DNA of 64,000 nucleotides from Dermatophagoides farinae (GCF_024713945.1 NC_134685.1:2475001-2539000); one strand, 5' to 3'. Shown: positions 14,342 through 28,643, counted from the first letter of the stretch. The notes: generated by a model not told the origin, from the letters alone. Made by a program: numbers and translations.

Positions 14342-14349
14342 TGACGTCA
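14342..14349. promoter_or_regulatory. cAMP response element (TGACGTCA)
   Basis: A full palindromic CRE, followed directly by a further CGTC half-site, about 260 bases upstream of the first ATG of the Trk-like gene. CREB-type factors bind this site in animals. Its use as a promoter element here is inferred from position only. Confidence 0.4.
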
Positions 14350-14606
14350 CGTCTAAATCCTAATCACCATCGTTCATTATTATTGTTGTCGTCGTTTTTG
14401 TTCATATGAAATCCAATGAATGAGATCAAAAAAAAAATAAAAAAAAAATCATTTTAATCTGAATGAATGTGAATTTTGAAATGTTTTGTATTGTTTTCGA
14501 TGATTTTCATATTGAACAGTGAACAAAAAATTTTTCAATTGACGATTAAACTTTTAAAATGATTTTTATGCCGGAATATTATCCGGAATAACAATGTGTA
14601 ACAATA

Positions 14607-17600
14607 ATGAGAATAACAGCAGCAGCAGCATCAGCAGCAACAACAACAATGATGATGATCAAGAAAAAAAATCATCGAAATAATTTGTATGATAAAATTC
14701 ATCATCATCATCATCATCATTATCGTGATCATAATCATTTTGAATATTATTATTATTATTGTATCAAAGATCCACCATCATCATCATGTTTTGCATCAAG
14801 AATCAATATTGAATATAAATCGATTCTATATATTCTATCATTATTATCAATATTATTATTATCATCATCATCGATGGCAATGAATCATTCATCATCATCA
14901 AATTTTTCTAGTCCATCCAATAATCAATACTCGTCATTACTACAATCATCTGTACAATTATCATCATCAACAACAACAACATCAACAACAACAATATCAA
15001 CAACAACAACAAAGCCTAGTCAAGATGATCTAACAATCTTAACATTTGTTAAATGGTCTTCCGATGGTTCATCATCATTATCATCATCGTTAGATGAAGA
15101 ATCTGAAGATTATTCAACAATAATTCCATCATCCTCATCATCATCAGTAGCAGCAATAGCCGAACATCATCATCATCGTCACCATCAGCAGCAACAACAA
15201 CAACAAAAAGAATTGATAATAAAAAAAAAATCTTTACCATCCAATCGTGTGGACATTTGTCAACGTTGTTGGTGCCACAAAGATCATGAATTAGATTGTC
15301 GTTTTCGTAATGATCAACAATCACAAATTGATTCCATTCCAGCATTTAATGATTCAAAAGATTTAATGAAAATAATTGACATGTAATTATCTTTACGAAA
15401 ATTGATTAACAAAGAAAAAAGAGAAAAAAAAATTTAATCAATTATCGACCACTCATCAACACACACACACACAAACACACTTGAATGAATTACTAATCCA
15501 ATGATTCTTGTATGTTTATTTTGTTTTTCTCATTTCATTTTGATTAGAATCGCTTCAAATCAACCATATCTACGGCATTTAGATCGTGTACAATTATTGC
15601 CATATGTAAATATTGAAAAATTGTATGTTTAATTTTCGCCTCTTTTTTTGTTTACCATTTACAAGTCAAGTGCAACATTTTCGATTCTGTCATTTATTAC
15701 CGAATGTTTTTTTTTATTCTTATTTCAGAATCATCGACAATAGTGGCCTTGAAATAATCGATGTCGATACATTTATTGGTAATTTTCATTTAAAAGAAAT
15801 GTATGTTGTATACTAATGAATCAATAATGATTTGTTTTGTAAATATATCAACTGTCATATAAATTCTGTTTTTTAGATCATTAAAAAACAATAAATTACG
15901 AACAATCACATGGCGACATTTCGATGGACTTAATCTATTTGGTATGTGTGTTATATTTGTTTGTTTGTTGCAATTACAATTTTGTTATTCAAAAAAAAAA
16001 AAAAAAAAAAAATAGTCAATGAACCCATTGATTTGATTTATTTATATTTGTTTTGTTTTGTTTTCTTTTCATTTTGTTTATATAATATCGAATCACGATG
16101 ATGATGATGATGATGATGATTAAGATCTCAGCCTGGAAAATAATCCATTCGAATGTGATTGTCCAATATCGAAATGGATTGAACAACTTGTCAATGATAA
16201 TAAACACAATATTCTTGGACCATATTGGATGAATATTACCTGTTTATGGCCAAATGAATTGGAACAAAAACCACAAATTTTGGCTAATCTTTCATTGGAT
16301 ACTTGTACATTTCCAACGATTAAAACCGAACCAGATATAGTGGAAATCAATGAAAATGAATCAACAATTTTAACATGTACGGCTACAGGATTACCATTGC
16401 CAATGTAATGTCAAGAATGTAAATATTTAAAAAAGAAAGACTAATCATATTCTCTAAAATTAGTATTGCCTGGAATACAACTGCAATGGATTCAAATTAT
16501 ACATTAATGGACGTTGAAAGTGATGAAACAATCATCGATGGAACATTGAAATTGTATACAGTGAAACAAATGTTACGCATTAATGATGCTCATGTAGATG
16601 ACAATGACTATCTTGTATGTGAAGCTGAAAATTCTGCTGGTAAAGTATTTGCGAAGATTTCCGTCAATGTTCATTGTAAGTTTTCAATGATCATGATATG
16701 AAATAATTTTATTTTTAAATTTTTTTTTTCATCATCATCATCATTGTATAAAAATAGCTGCGCCTAAAATTGTCATTATGAAATTACAACGAAAATTTTA
16801 CATCAACATTGTGTTTCGTATAAAAGGTATACCGTATGCAAAAACAACATGGTATAAAAATGGAAAACCATTAGAAATGTCTGAAGATTTTCATGAATAT
16901 CAAATTGATCATCGTGCATTTATTGATGGCCATCTAGAAATACGTAAACAAACACAAGCAAATAATGGTGAATATACATTGATAGCGACAAATGAATTTG
17001 GTACAGTAAAACGTTCGATTAATGTTACATTCAATCAAGGTAATTGTATAGTATTAGTTTATAATTACTTAAAAAAAACCGATGCAATTTTATCAAAACA
17101 AAATTGATCTAGAATTTATTTCACCAGCTACAACATTTCCGGCCATGCCACCATTTATTAATCGACAACAGAATGATAATAAAAATAATCCACCCATTAT
17201 TTCGGTGATGCCAAAAATGCCATCTGATATATCTGAATCGGATAGTTTCGATATAATCACCAGTAATGGAAACGATGGCCATGATGGTAGTAGTGGTGAT
17301 GATGATTATGATGATGATGATGATAATAATAGCAACCATAATAATAATAATAATGGGATATTCAATTTCTCAACAAATTTTATCTTAAGTAGTTTGCTAA
17401 TCATTTCAATAATTGTCATATTTGTCACAAGTCTAATGTTTCGTGGTCAAATTGGCTGTAAAAAGAAACCGATGCATCGATCATGGGAATCGGCAATCGA
17501 TATTAATCATAATCAAAAATTACATGAACAATCATTCCCGTTGTCTTTATTAACAACATTACCTAATTGGTTGAATCGAAAATTACGATTAATACGTGCA

Positions 17601-19119
17601 AGACGTACAAATAATCGTCATCGTACATCTACACGGATACCACATACGCGTGCAATGATGTATTATAATAAAGGTCGTAATGGTGGACAAATACAACAGA
17701 TTGATACAATGAATTCCAATCATACGAACATTATTAATTGGTCCACTGATTCATCATCAAGTAACAATAACAACAACAATGTTATTTTACCGAAAAAAAC
17801 ATCATATCGTCCAGAAAATGATCCAATAGCCATTATGATTAGCAATAAACAAGTTAATCGATCATTGGTGGAAAATTTCGTACAAAATCCAAACTATTTT
17901 TCTGAAGCACAACAACTTCTTAAGAATTCTGGTAAGAATCCTATTATCGGTTTGGTTCTTATTTTAACTATTTATCTTTATATAGCAATCTATCATATCA
18001 GTACTGAAAAGATTAATTTCATACGTGAATTGGGTGAAGGTGCATTTGGTCGTGTATTTTTGGGCACAGTTGATTATTTAACGGCCGATGAACCAACCAC
18101 AATGGTGGCCATAAAAATGTTGAAAGAAACCCAAGCAAATTGTACTGATCTTCTTGATGAATTTTCACGTGAAGCAGAATTCTTGGCCAATCTAATACAT
18201 CCGAATATTGTTACATTTTATGGTATTTCAATGGATGGCCCTACATTGATGATGCTTTTCGAATATATGGAATATGGTGATCTAAATAATTTTCTTCGCG
18301 AACGTGATCCATTCCATTCTAATTTGATTGGCAATAATAATAACAACAACAACAACAATGATGATAATGAAACAAAGCCATTGGTCAATTCATTTTCAGC
18401 CAATAACCGCCGTGAAATGCGACCATTAGAGCTAACAGATTTACTATATATTGCTACGCAGATTGCTGCCGGTATGGAATATCTAGCCACACAACATTTT
18501 GTACATCGTGATTTAGCCACCCGAAATTGTTTAGTCGGTGTTGGTTTGATAACTAAAATTGGTGATTTTGGAATGTCTCGTGATGTTTATGCTACCGATT
18601 ATTATCGGGTATGTGTCATTCAATCATCAAATATAAAGTGTAATTAATTGATTTTTTTTCATCAATTAATTAATCAACAGGTTGGACGTGATGTTCTACT
18701 ACCAATACGATGGATGAGTCCAGAAAGTATAATGTATCGAAAATATACCGTTGAAAGTGATTGCTGGAGTTTTGGTATTCTATTATGGGAAGTTTTAACC
18801 CATGGTAAACAGCCATGGTATGAATTTACTAATCTTGAAGTAATACAGAATGTTACACGTGGAAAATTACTTTCACCACCTGATAATTGTCCATTAGAAT
18901 TATATAAAATAATGCTTGAATGTTGGCGTTTTAAACCAACAGAACGTGCCTCTATATCATCCGTACATAAAATATTGCGAACATTATTGGAAAGATATAA
19001 AACAATGGATCCATGTAATATACCGATGGTTAATCCAGATGTACCTATTATTATTGCGCCACCAACTGTACCATTAATGGCTAATAAAATGTACTTTGTA
19101 CGACAATCTAGTCAACAAG

Positions 19120-19153
<34 letters not shown>

Positions 19154-19283
19154 TGAAGATGAAAATATCAACATTAATGTCAATGATGATGATGATGATG
19201 ATGATGAAAATGATTATGGTGATATTATTGTTGGTAAACCGGAGGATGATCATCCAATCACCTATTTGAAATTGAGCCACTAA
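14607..19283 (+). CDS. Trk-like receptor tyrosine kinase
   Basis: Ten exons in consistent phase: 14607-15382, 15548-15622, 15729-15800, 15877-15941, 16125-16404, 16464-16675, 16758-17039, 17113-17931, 17986-18608, 18681-19283; 1268 residues. Order of parts: hydrophobic signal-like segment (about 73-85), Cys cluster CQRCWC (218-), leucine-rich repeats, LRR C-cap with NPFECDC (about 336), two Ig domains (about 385-494 and 495-587), transmembrane helix (677-697), NPNYF docking motif (846-850), tyrosine kinase (873-1160). Kinase residues present: GEGAFG loop, VAIK Lys904, HRDLATRN (1034-), DFG (1054-1056), activation loop YATDYY (1062-1067). The LRR-Ig-Ig order plus the NPxY motif identifies the neurotrophin-receptor family. 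Odd points: a 70-residue His/Asn-rich leader before the signal, an Asn run inside the kinase domain (about 977-985), an Asn/Asp-rich tail, and no YLDVLG end; the tail ends ITYLKLSH instead. The first ATG is chosen because no later ATG precedes the signal. Confidence 0.93.
17932..17985 (+). other. In-frame 54-base intron of the Trk-like gene
   Basis: GTAAGA donor and TATAG acceptor flank 54 bases, a multiple of three with no stop codon. Removal gives the Trk juxtamembrane spacing between the NPNYF motif and the kinase; retention would add 18 residues, mostly hydrophobic. Splicing is the preferred reading because family spacing fits it. Confidence 0.7.
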
Positions 19284-19705
19284 ATATATAGTAGAAATGG
19301 AATATACGATTTTATACAATGAAAAACTTGAAAATTCAGTATTATTTTACTCATTGATTTTTACACACAAATATATGATACATTTATAAATCAATTTCGA
19401 ACCATTGATTCATTCATTAATCATGATAATCAAAATGAAAAAGCAAAAAAAAAGTTGTAACTTCTTTCCATCATTCGATTTTAAATGTAAAATGATGATT
19501 TATTTCATTATATTTGGTGCCTTTGTATAATGTGAAAGTGAAAGAGAAAAATATATATATTTTTTTTTATTTTATTATCATTCGAAAACAAATACAAAAA
19601 TACAAAATCATCATATTTTGAAAACAACAACAATTTTGTATAATAAAACAAACACATATCATATCATATCACAATATTTTAAAATTGTTTCATTTCAAAA
19701 ATTTT
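19284..19705. other. Convergent 3' region between Trk-like gene and SDHAF4
   Basis: About 420 AT-rich bases between two genes transcribed toward each other. It must hold both 3' UTRs. No coding or structured element was seen. Confidence 0.6.
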
Positions 19706-20092
19706 TTAAAAATCTGAACAACGACCTTTACGTTCCCAATCACCATATCTGGTAGGTTCTGGTCCTGTTGGTCCATTTATTTCACCAGTTTTAGGATTTT
19801 TATTATCAGGAAATGGATCATATGCTGGATTTGGTGATTGCGTTTCTACATCTGATACGGAATTCGGATCAACATGCGGTGAACGATTCATTAGACCAAG
19901 TGGTGTATTCGGTGATTGTAATTGTTCGGCATCTATTTCGGCAATTTTTTGTTGTACTTTTTCACGAAGATTTTTTTTCGATTTTTCATGTCCACTATGA
20001 GGATCAGTGAAAGTTGAACAAAATTGATTTATTCTTGTAAATTTTGAATATCGAATAATTTGAAACAAATAACCACAACGAATTGAAAACAT
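19706..20092 (-). CDS. SDHAF4: SDHAF4, succinate dehydrogenase assembly factor 4
   Basis: 128 residues from the preferred start. The C-terminal third is the family signature: PFPDNKNPKTGEINGPTGPE followed by PTRYGDWERKGRC and a final SDF, almost the same as in animal and yeast SDHAF4 (Sdh8). The protein acts in the mitochondrial matrix, binding the flavinylated SDHA subunit before complex II assembly and limiting its autoxidation. The start at 20092 gives MFSIRCGYLFQIIRYSKFTR, an Arg-rich, amphipathic leader suited for mitochondrial import; a more upstream in-frame ATG at 20167 would add a poly-Cys/hydrophobic stretch and is less likely. Between leader and signature lies a hydrophilic segment. 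It converges on the Trk-like gene and follows the FMR1-like gene on the same strand. Confidence 0.9.
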   Translation of the reverse strand: MFSIRCGYLFQIIRYSKFTRINQFCSTFTDPHSGHEKSKKNLREKVQQKIAEIDAEQLQSPNTPLGLMNRSPHVDPNSVSDVETQSPNPAYDPFPDNKNPKTGEINGPTGPEPTRYGDWERKGRCSDF

Positions 20093-20167
20093 TATGAAGA
20101 TTAAAAATGAATGAAAGAATCTTAATTTGAACCAACAACAACAACAACAAAAAGATTTGCAAATCAT

Positions 20168-21528
20168 ATGAATTCATGGACCATAAATAAAGGACGTATT
20201 GGGCATTGATTTATTTAAAATCATTTGGAAATTATCACCAAAAGAATAAGAATCGGAGGATTTTAATTTTTTTTATTACAATATAAATTACAGATGAATA
20301 ATATACTGATGAAATATTAGTATTTTTTTTGTTTGTTTGTTTGTCTTTGTTTTTCATGTAATGTTAAATGAATCATCACAATTTTCTGTAGAATTACCAA
20401 CATATATGTAAAACCAACAGAGACAGATTATATTATCAAAAAAGAGAGAGAGAGATGAATCAAAACAATGGTCAGTGTGTGTTCATGATCATGATCAGAT
20501 AGAAATGACAACCAGAAACAGCAAAAAAAAAAAAAAAAATTCATCATTAAACATAGAAAAAAAAATCAATTGTAATGTTATCATCATAATATGATATAAA
20601 GACATGAAAAAAAAGGAAGAGAAAAAAGAGCAGATTTATACGATCGAGAAAGAGATAGAGACAAAGTATATACTTGTAATCATCATCATCAAATTATAAA
20701 GTAGAAATTACTTAGAATTATTATTATTATCAATATATAATAAATGGTATTAATTTTTCTTTTTTTTATCATTTTTTAACCTTTTTTTTTTTGTTTGTTT
20801 GTCGCCATAAATAATAAGAATGTGTTTGTGGGTGTGTATGTATCAAGTATATGAACATTAAGATAAAGATATATAAAGAATGAAAAATATGTTCAGATAT
20901 TTTGTGTGTGTGTGTCTGTATGTGGTAAGGTGGTGTTGTTGTTCACAGAAGTGAAAATCATCATTTTCGATTGATCATTATTATTAAATGTGGGCGTGTA
21001 GATTTTTTTTATAGTTTCAATAGTTTCCTGAAATCCCAATTCCCCTGTTGTTTTTTTTTACTAATTTTAGTATATTTATGAAAATAGGAAACAATTCAAA
21101 CAATAAAAAAGGAAAGACAAAAAAAATTTGTTTTCATATGTTACGTGTTGGTGTGTTTGTTTGTTTGACAAAAACAATTTTTGCATTTTTTATCTTTTTA
21201 CATCAATGTTTGCATTTTTATATATCTTGTATATATGTATATTTTTTTCTCGGTGTTTATGTCTGTGTATGTGTGCGGTATTAAAATTGAAATACAAATG
21301 TTTGTTTTATATGGTGGTGCTGAGTAAGAAAAGTGGATAATCGTTCATCAGAGCAGAAATAAGACAATTATAACACAGAGGAAAAAAAAGAAATTATGAG
21401 AATAGAAATGAAGAGTGTGAAGAAAAAACAAAGAAAGAAACGGATATTTTGCTTATACGGGGGTTGGTTGGTAGATGGTTCCGGTATGACTTGTATCATG
21501 TTGCAGATTTATGAAATTTCAAAAATAT
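20168..21528. other. Region between SDHAF4 and the FMR1-like gene
   Basis: About 1.4 kb with no supported gene: poly-A/T, short GA and GT runs. On the minus strand it would hold the 3' UTR of the FMR1-like gene and the promoter of SDHAF4. Confidence 0.55.
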
Positions 21529-24112
21529 TTAATCACCGTTAATGATTGGTGTTTGTTGCTGAATTGGCGATGAATCATCATCATTAACAACGACATCCGG
21601 CATACCGCCATTTGTTGTTTCCATATCAGTGGTGATTGTACCACCACCAACATTGCTACCATTGGCTGCATTATTGTTGTTCGATGGTTGAGAATTATTC
21701 GATGAAAATGAACGAACACCATTCATTTTTTGTTTCATGTTCGGATGATGTTCACCACCACCTTTACCACTTTCATGACTACGGCCACCACGTGACATTC
21801 GTTGATTACGATGGGACGAATTACGCTGTGGGCGTTGTGGCTGATCACCACCAGGACCACCACTTCCACGATGACTATGTGACTTAGCTGATGAATGTGG
21901 TGTTTGGCCTTGTTGTGGTGGCTGCTGCTGAATTTGTTCATTGTTCGGATTACTGTTTGAGGATGGCATACTATCGGCACGATCTTGTCGAATTAATCCA
22001 GGTTCGGTTGGTGAATTATCTTTGCTGAAATTTCCACCACCACCACCACGACGTGTTCCGCTACCAAAACCACGTGGACCATATGTTCCACGTTGTTGTG
22101 GTCTTTCACGTGGAAGACGTGTGTCAGTTGGACCATTACCCCCGCCAGGACCACCAATAAAAGGACGTCGACCTTCTCGCGGTGGGCGATCATCACGTTG
22201 GGGTCGATCACTACGACGGCCACCAAGATGACCACCGCGCATACCACCAATGTTTCCACCGCGTCCTCCACGAGATGGTTGACCACCGCTACCACCACTC
22301 ATATAATCATAATCAGGTCCAGTATTGTTTGCATGTTGTGAAGAATTTATAGTCACCGATTGCTGTCGTAATTGTTGGAACAGCTCGCTATTTTCTTTGC
22401 GTAATTTTTCCACTTCTTGTAAATGATTTATGTGATACTCGAGCAATATTTGAGCATTTTGAACAGATTCCAGAGTACCGACAAATACAAAAGGCACATA
22501 TTCACGTGGTGCTTCATTCTCTTGGTCACCTTCAATTTTGACTCGAACTACACCAGATTTATCAACAATTTCTTGTATTACACGTCCACTACGACCAATC
22601 GTTTTGCCAACCAATGAACGAGGAATATCGATAATTTTTTCAGCAAACTCCAACATTGAACGAGCTTTGTGTAAAGCTTCAAGATTTTGCGTACGAATAA
22701 GGAATGCCGTAGGATTATCCATTATATCAATTTGAACGACACCAGCCACACCACGGGCCTGTTGAATATTGACACCATGTGCACCGATGGCCAAACCCAT
22801 TAAATTTTCGGGCACCAAGATTCGTGCTTCATAAAAACCATGTTCATTTTGATTGGTCGGCATTCTTGTCGATTCTAATTTTTTGGCAGCCTCTTCGGCA
22901 TCACCCAACAAGATCAATTTTTGTTTCAGATTACGGAAATGCATTTCGGATAACATTGCGGCACGATTCTCCAATTTCGAGGCAATAAAGCTCTTCTCGG
23001 TAGGCGATTGGGAATAGCCGATCACAACAAGACAGTTTTTGGTTTCATCAAAACGAACAACATTGGCACTGATCGACAATTTGAATTGTCGATGAGCTTC
23101 TTCTTTCAATAACCAACTAGTATTGAATGATTTGAAATCCTCCGGTATGGCTAATTCGAATCGGAAAAACGGATTTGTTCGTAGCAATGGATTCGGATTT
23201 TTCACTCGTATATCATCATTGGGAATAATTTCAGTAAAATTCTGTGCCGGATTTTGATTGCCCAAACCAGATGATGATGGATCATTTGATAATGTATTTT
23301 GCTGATTATGTTGAATGTATTCGACAACGTAGAAACAACCTTATGGAGAGAGGAAAAAATAACGTTGAAAGCTAAATGAATCATCATCAATCAGAATAAT
23401 CTTTACCTTTGATCATTTTGACAATAGCTCTGAACCATCCACGTGGTTGATCAGAACTTGATGAAAAAACTTCCACTTCCATACCGACAGTTATGTCCGG
23501 ATTAGCGCCTTCCATTGAATTTGTGCAATTATTAGCATTAGCTGCATTAGATGATTGCAATTGATTACTAGTAGTATTGGAAGCATTCGAAATATTCAGA
23601 CCAGATAGACCAGACAACAGTGAATTACTAGTTTTATCAATTTCGCCATTATCATTGTTGGTTGTTGCACTGGATGATGATGATAATGGTGATGTTGAAG
23701 CCGGAGGAAGTCGAATACGTGATATAGGAAATGAAGATCGTGGGAAGTAATTATTTTGAAATATAACAACAACATGGGTTTCATTCGTATTCGATGATGA
23801 AATGATCGTATTGGATTTGGCACCACCACCACCACTACCACTAGGACCACCACTTTGTTGACCAGAACCATTCATCGAGCCAAAACACATAGATTGATCA
23901 TTAATCTGTTGTTGTTGTTGACTACTTGCATTATTATTTGATGATGATAATTGACAGTCTTGTGGTTGTGATAATTGTGATGGTTCAATTATGTCATAAA
24001 GATAAGCAGGATAGAAAACACCATTTTCGCCTTGAACTTCAACGGCACCATTCCGCAAAAAATCTTGAGACAAATCGGACATCATTGTTTTGTTTGTTTC
24101 ATATATATTCAT
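21529..24112 (-). CDS. FMR1/FXR family RNA-binding protein
   Basis: Two coding exons, 24112-23407 and 23339-21529, joined in phase (split Gly codon), 838 residues. N-terminal Tudor/Agenet repeats: the first has VEVQGENGVFYPAYLYDI, the second VGMEVEVFSSS and the joined MIKGCFYVVEYIQ. Then a KH0-like region, KH1 with GLAIGAHG and NIQQAR (GxxG at about 421-424), KH2 with LVGKTIGRSGRVIQEIVDKS (GxxG at about 484-487), a Leu-rich/coiled segment and an Arg-Gly-rich tail (from about 590) rich in Pro, Asn and Gln. This is the order of FMRP/FXR proteins, polysome-linked translational regulators that bind mRNA. A Ser/Asn insert splits the Tudor pair. Start choice: ATG 24112 is two bases after a TTTAG acceptor; a second start MMSDLSQDF at 24085 is also possible. 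A non-coding leader exon is likely (GTAAGT donor at 24213). FMR1 versus FXR naming is uncertain, since arthropods usually have a single gene. Confidence 0.93.
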
Positions 24113-24114
24113 TA

Positions 24115-27061
24115 CTAAATTATATCCACAAGAAAAAGATAAAACAGAATTTATTATTTTTGATGAATGAAAAAAAACATCAGCTTCAGTGAATAACAAC
24201 AAAAAAAACTTACCAGCAAAAAAAGTGAATGAAACAAAAAAGAATACTGATATTTTTTTTCACTTGAATGAATTATAATCGTTGCTATTACTTAAAACAA
24301 AACAAAACGAAAAAACACAAACACGAAAACTATTGAAATGCTGGTTGTGAATGTCTGTGATTGATTTTTGTGTGTTTAATAATAAGAAAAAAAAAACGAA
24401 GATAATTAAAACACACACACACTAACAAACAAAGTAGAAAAAAATGGTGACGAGATCAAAGTTTCAAATGTTAAAGTTTTTCTTCAATTCTTTTTATATT
24501 ATAACTGATTGGGGTTTTACCATAAACACGAACAAAATAATCCAAAACGGGATCTAGGTTCAAAAATAGTAATGTGGGAGAGAAAGAGAAAAACAATAAT
24601 CAGATTATAATATTATTAATGTAACAAAAAAACAAAATTCTTAACGACATGATTTATTTATGACGAAAAAAATTGGCTAACAATTTTTTTAGCAATCAAA
24701 TTCATAACTCTAATTTTCTTGTGCAGCATATAAAAACAAACAGATACAGATATATACCCACAACTCCTATAATCATCGATTAAAATGACAAAAAAAAACT
24801 CACCAGAATTCAAGAGAATCAAAAACCGGAATCAAAGATTCTTTGATACAGCCAAAAAAAAAATCTCATATACAAGACACAGACGATAAGCAAAAAAAAA
24901 ACAAGTCAAATCAAAAAATGGAAAATTTTTTCTTTCACATTCGAAATGTGCTAAAGTGAGAGATCATAGATCATGAATTTTTTTTTGTTCTATTTCTTCG
25001 TGTTATTTTTTGTCGTATCAAATCAAAAATCATAAAAAAATGATGAAATTGAGAAAGCCAAAAAAAAAGAAAAAAACACTCACATTCAAGACAAAGTACT
25101 CGGTAAAAGTTTGGTGTGTTTGCATGCAAAATAAAGACGGTGTGGTTCTTCTATAGCCACACACAAACACACACTCAGCAAGATCAATGAAACTACCAAC
25201 AAAAAAAAATGCAAAAATTGTAGTAGCATATAAATCTAGTACCACCCGGCTGTATAAAATAGCACACAACGAAAGCAACGAATGGATTTCATATCATTTC
25301 GAGAACAATCATCCTATAATTTATGAATGGCTCAAAAAAAAAAAAAAAATACAATGAGAATTTTTTTTTCTCATTCCTGCATCGATTCTATTCGATGATG
25401 ACGACAATTCAAACTGATGGAATTTCAATTCAAACATAGAAAAGATCTATGGCTAAATGATAACATGTGAAATTAAATATTCAGTAGAATTCAATCAGTA
25501 TCAGTTTATATTGAGAAAATTGTAATTGTGTGTGACAATTATACGCACATAAATTCACTATAGTATAGGAAAAGCTAAAAATAACTAAAGAAATTATTAT
25601 AAACAACATTCATAATCTAAGACGATATATGACATATTGTTGATTACACATTTAGACATCATCATCATCATTACCAGGAAAACAACTGAAGTGAAATGTC
25701 ACCATCACACATCAACATTGTTGTTTTCATCGGCGTCTTTTGTTGATTCTAATTAAAAAAAAAAAACGAAAAACTAGGTTGCACAAATTTTAGCATGGGG
25801 CAAAAACTGTAGAATTTGTTTCTAAGTATAAACGACAAGAAAAAACGCCCCTCAAAGAAAAAATTAACATGTCTTTATTGAAGATTGAGGAAATGCATGC
25901 ATAAAAAAAACAGACACACACACACATAAACACACACGATGTTAATTCTAATTCAACATACCTTTTTCTAGCCGATAATAACCGAAAAAAATAAACACTA
26001 TCAATCAATAAAATATAAACGGGATGAATGATGATTGTATTTAAAAAACTCGATGAATACTCTCATTATAACAAAAAAAAACAGCTAATCATTTGTTCAA
26101 AATGGTTGTCAACAACACACAAAACCACAAGCGTTCGAAAAGCGAACAAAAGTGGAAAAAAAACTTTACTCAAAAAAAAAAGAAAGAAATATGGGCAACA
26201 AACAAAAAAAAATAATAAAAGTACTTACCGAATGAGAAACATAACCAAGACATCAAGCAAATGAATAAACCATTAACATGAATGTATATATATTCAAAAC
26301 TGTGATTTGTAATAAATTCGAAATTGAATCGAATTAAATTTGTTTTTGTTTGTTTCGATTGATTAAATTTATTTATGTCAGAATTATTGTAATGAGGAAT
26401 CGATTTATTCGACGACAAAAAAAACGTGGTTATTGAAAAAAAAAGAAAAAATACAAAAAATCAAATGCCGTAAAAATAGAAAAATTGGAAAAAAAACTAT
26501 TTTCCACTCACAAGGCAAAAATAGACAAACAATGTGTGAGAGACAATGAACACAAAAACAAAAAAAAAACATTTCATTCGATTTCTTTTCCTGCACACAG
26601 AGAAAAAAAGTGTTGAGATCACTAAAAGTCTACGAATTTTGTTGATTTTTTTTCTCCAATTTTAAAGACCAGTCATCAAAAATAAAGTTTGAACACCATT
26701 TTTGATGAATGAATTGAATGATTATTTACGCATTATGTTACTTTTTTTCTGTGTGTGCACACTCTCTTTTTTTCACATTCTGTCCATCCATCCATCCATT
26801 TTCGTTTTGTTCATTACAATCGTGTAGTAGTAGTATTGATAATAGTTACTGAAAACAATGTATGCTAGCAGCAATGATAAAAAAACATTTTATTTTATTA
26901 TATCATCAACCATGCTACTACTACAATTAAAATATTGAAAAAAATATATGATGCGCGCGGAAATTTTTGTACCATCTAGTGGAAAAATTTTCAATGATTA
27001 AATTTCCAAATATGATGATGATTATTTTTGGCTGGGGGTGGGGGGGTCGTTAAAGGGAATT
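24115..27061. other. FMR1 5' leader region and RUVBL2 3' region
   Basis: No protein-coding exon is supported. On the minus strand, good donor-like sites at 24213 (GTAAGT), about 24805 (GTGAGT) and about 26228 (GTAAGT) could mark non-coding first exons of the FMR1-like gene; the shortest leader intron would be 24213-24115. The right end (26880-27061) is the 3' UTR side of RUVBL2 and holds a C-rich element (27033-27046) and a CTCF-like core (26972-26982). Confidence 0.45.
26972..26982 (-). promoter_or_regulatory. CTCF-like core
   Basis: On the minus strand the site reads CCACTAGATGG, which fits CCASYAGRKGG. It sits about 80 bases beyond the RUVBL2 stop. It lacks the final GCGC seen at 7853-7866, so support is weaker. 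Confidence 0.25.

Positions 27062-28643
<1,582 letters not shown>

Noticed and set aside
20093-20167. Upstream SDHAF4 start at 20167
   Set aside because: It would add a poly-Cys, hydrophobic leader from a (GTT)n repeat; the start at 20092 gives a good mitochondrial leader.
21636-22341. Several plus-strand and other-frame open frames over the FMR1-like tail
   Set aside because: Shadows of the Gly/Arg-rich coding exon on the minus strand.
26170-26418. Minus-strand frame ending at a GTAAGT donor (26228)
   Set aside because: No ATG at the start and no family similarity; at most a non-coding first exon of the FMR1-like gene.
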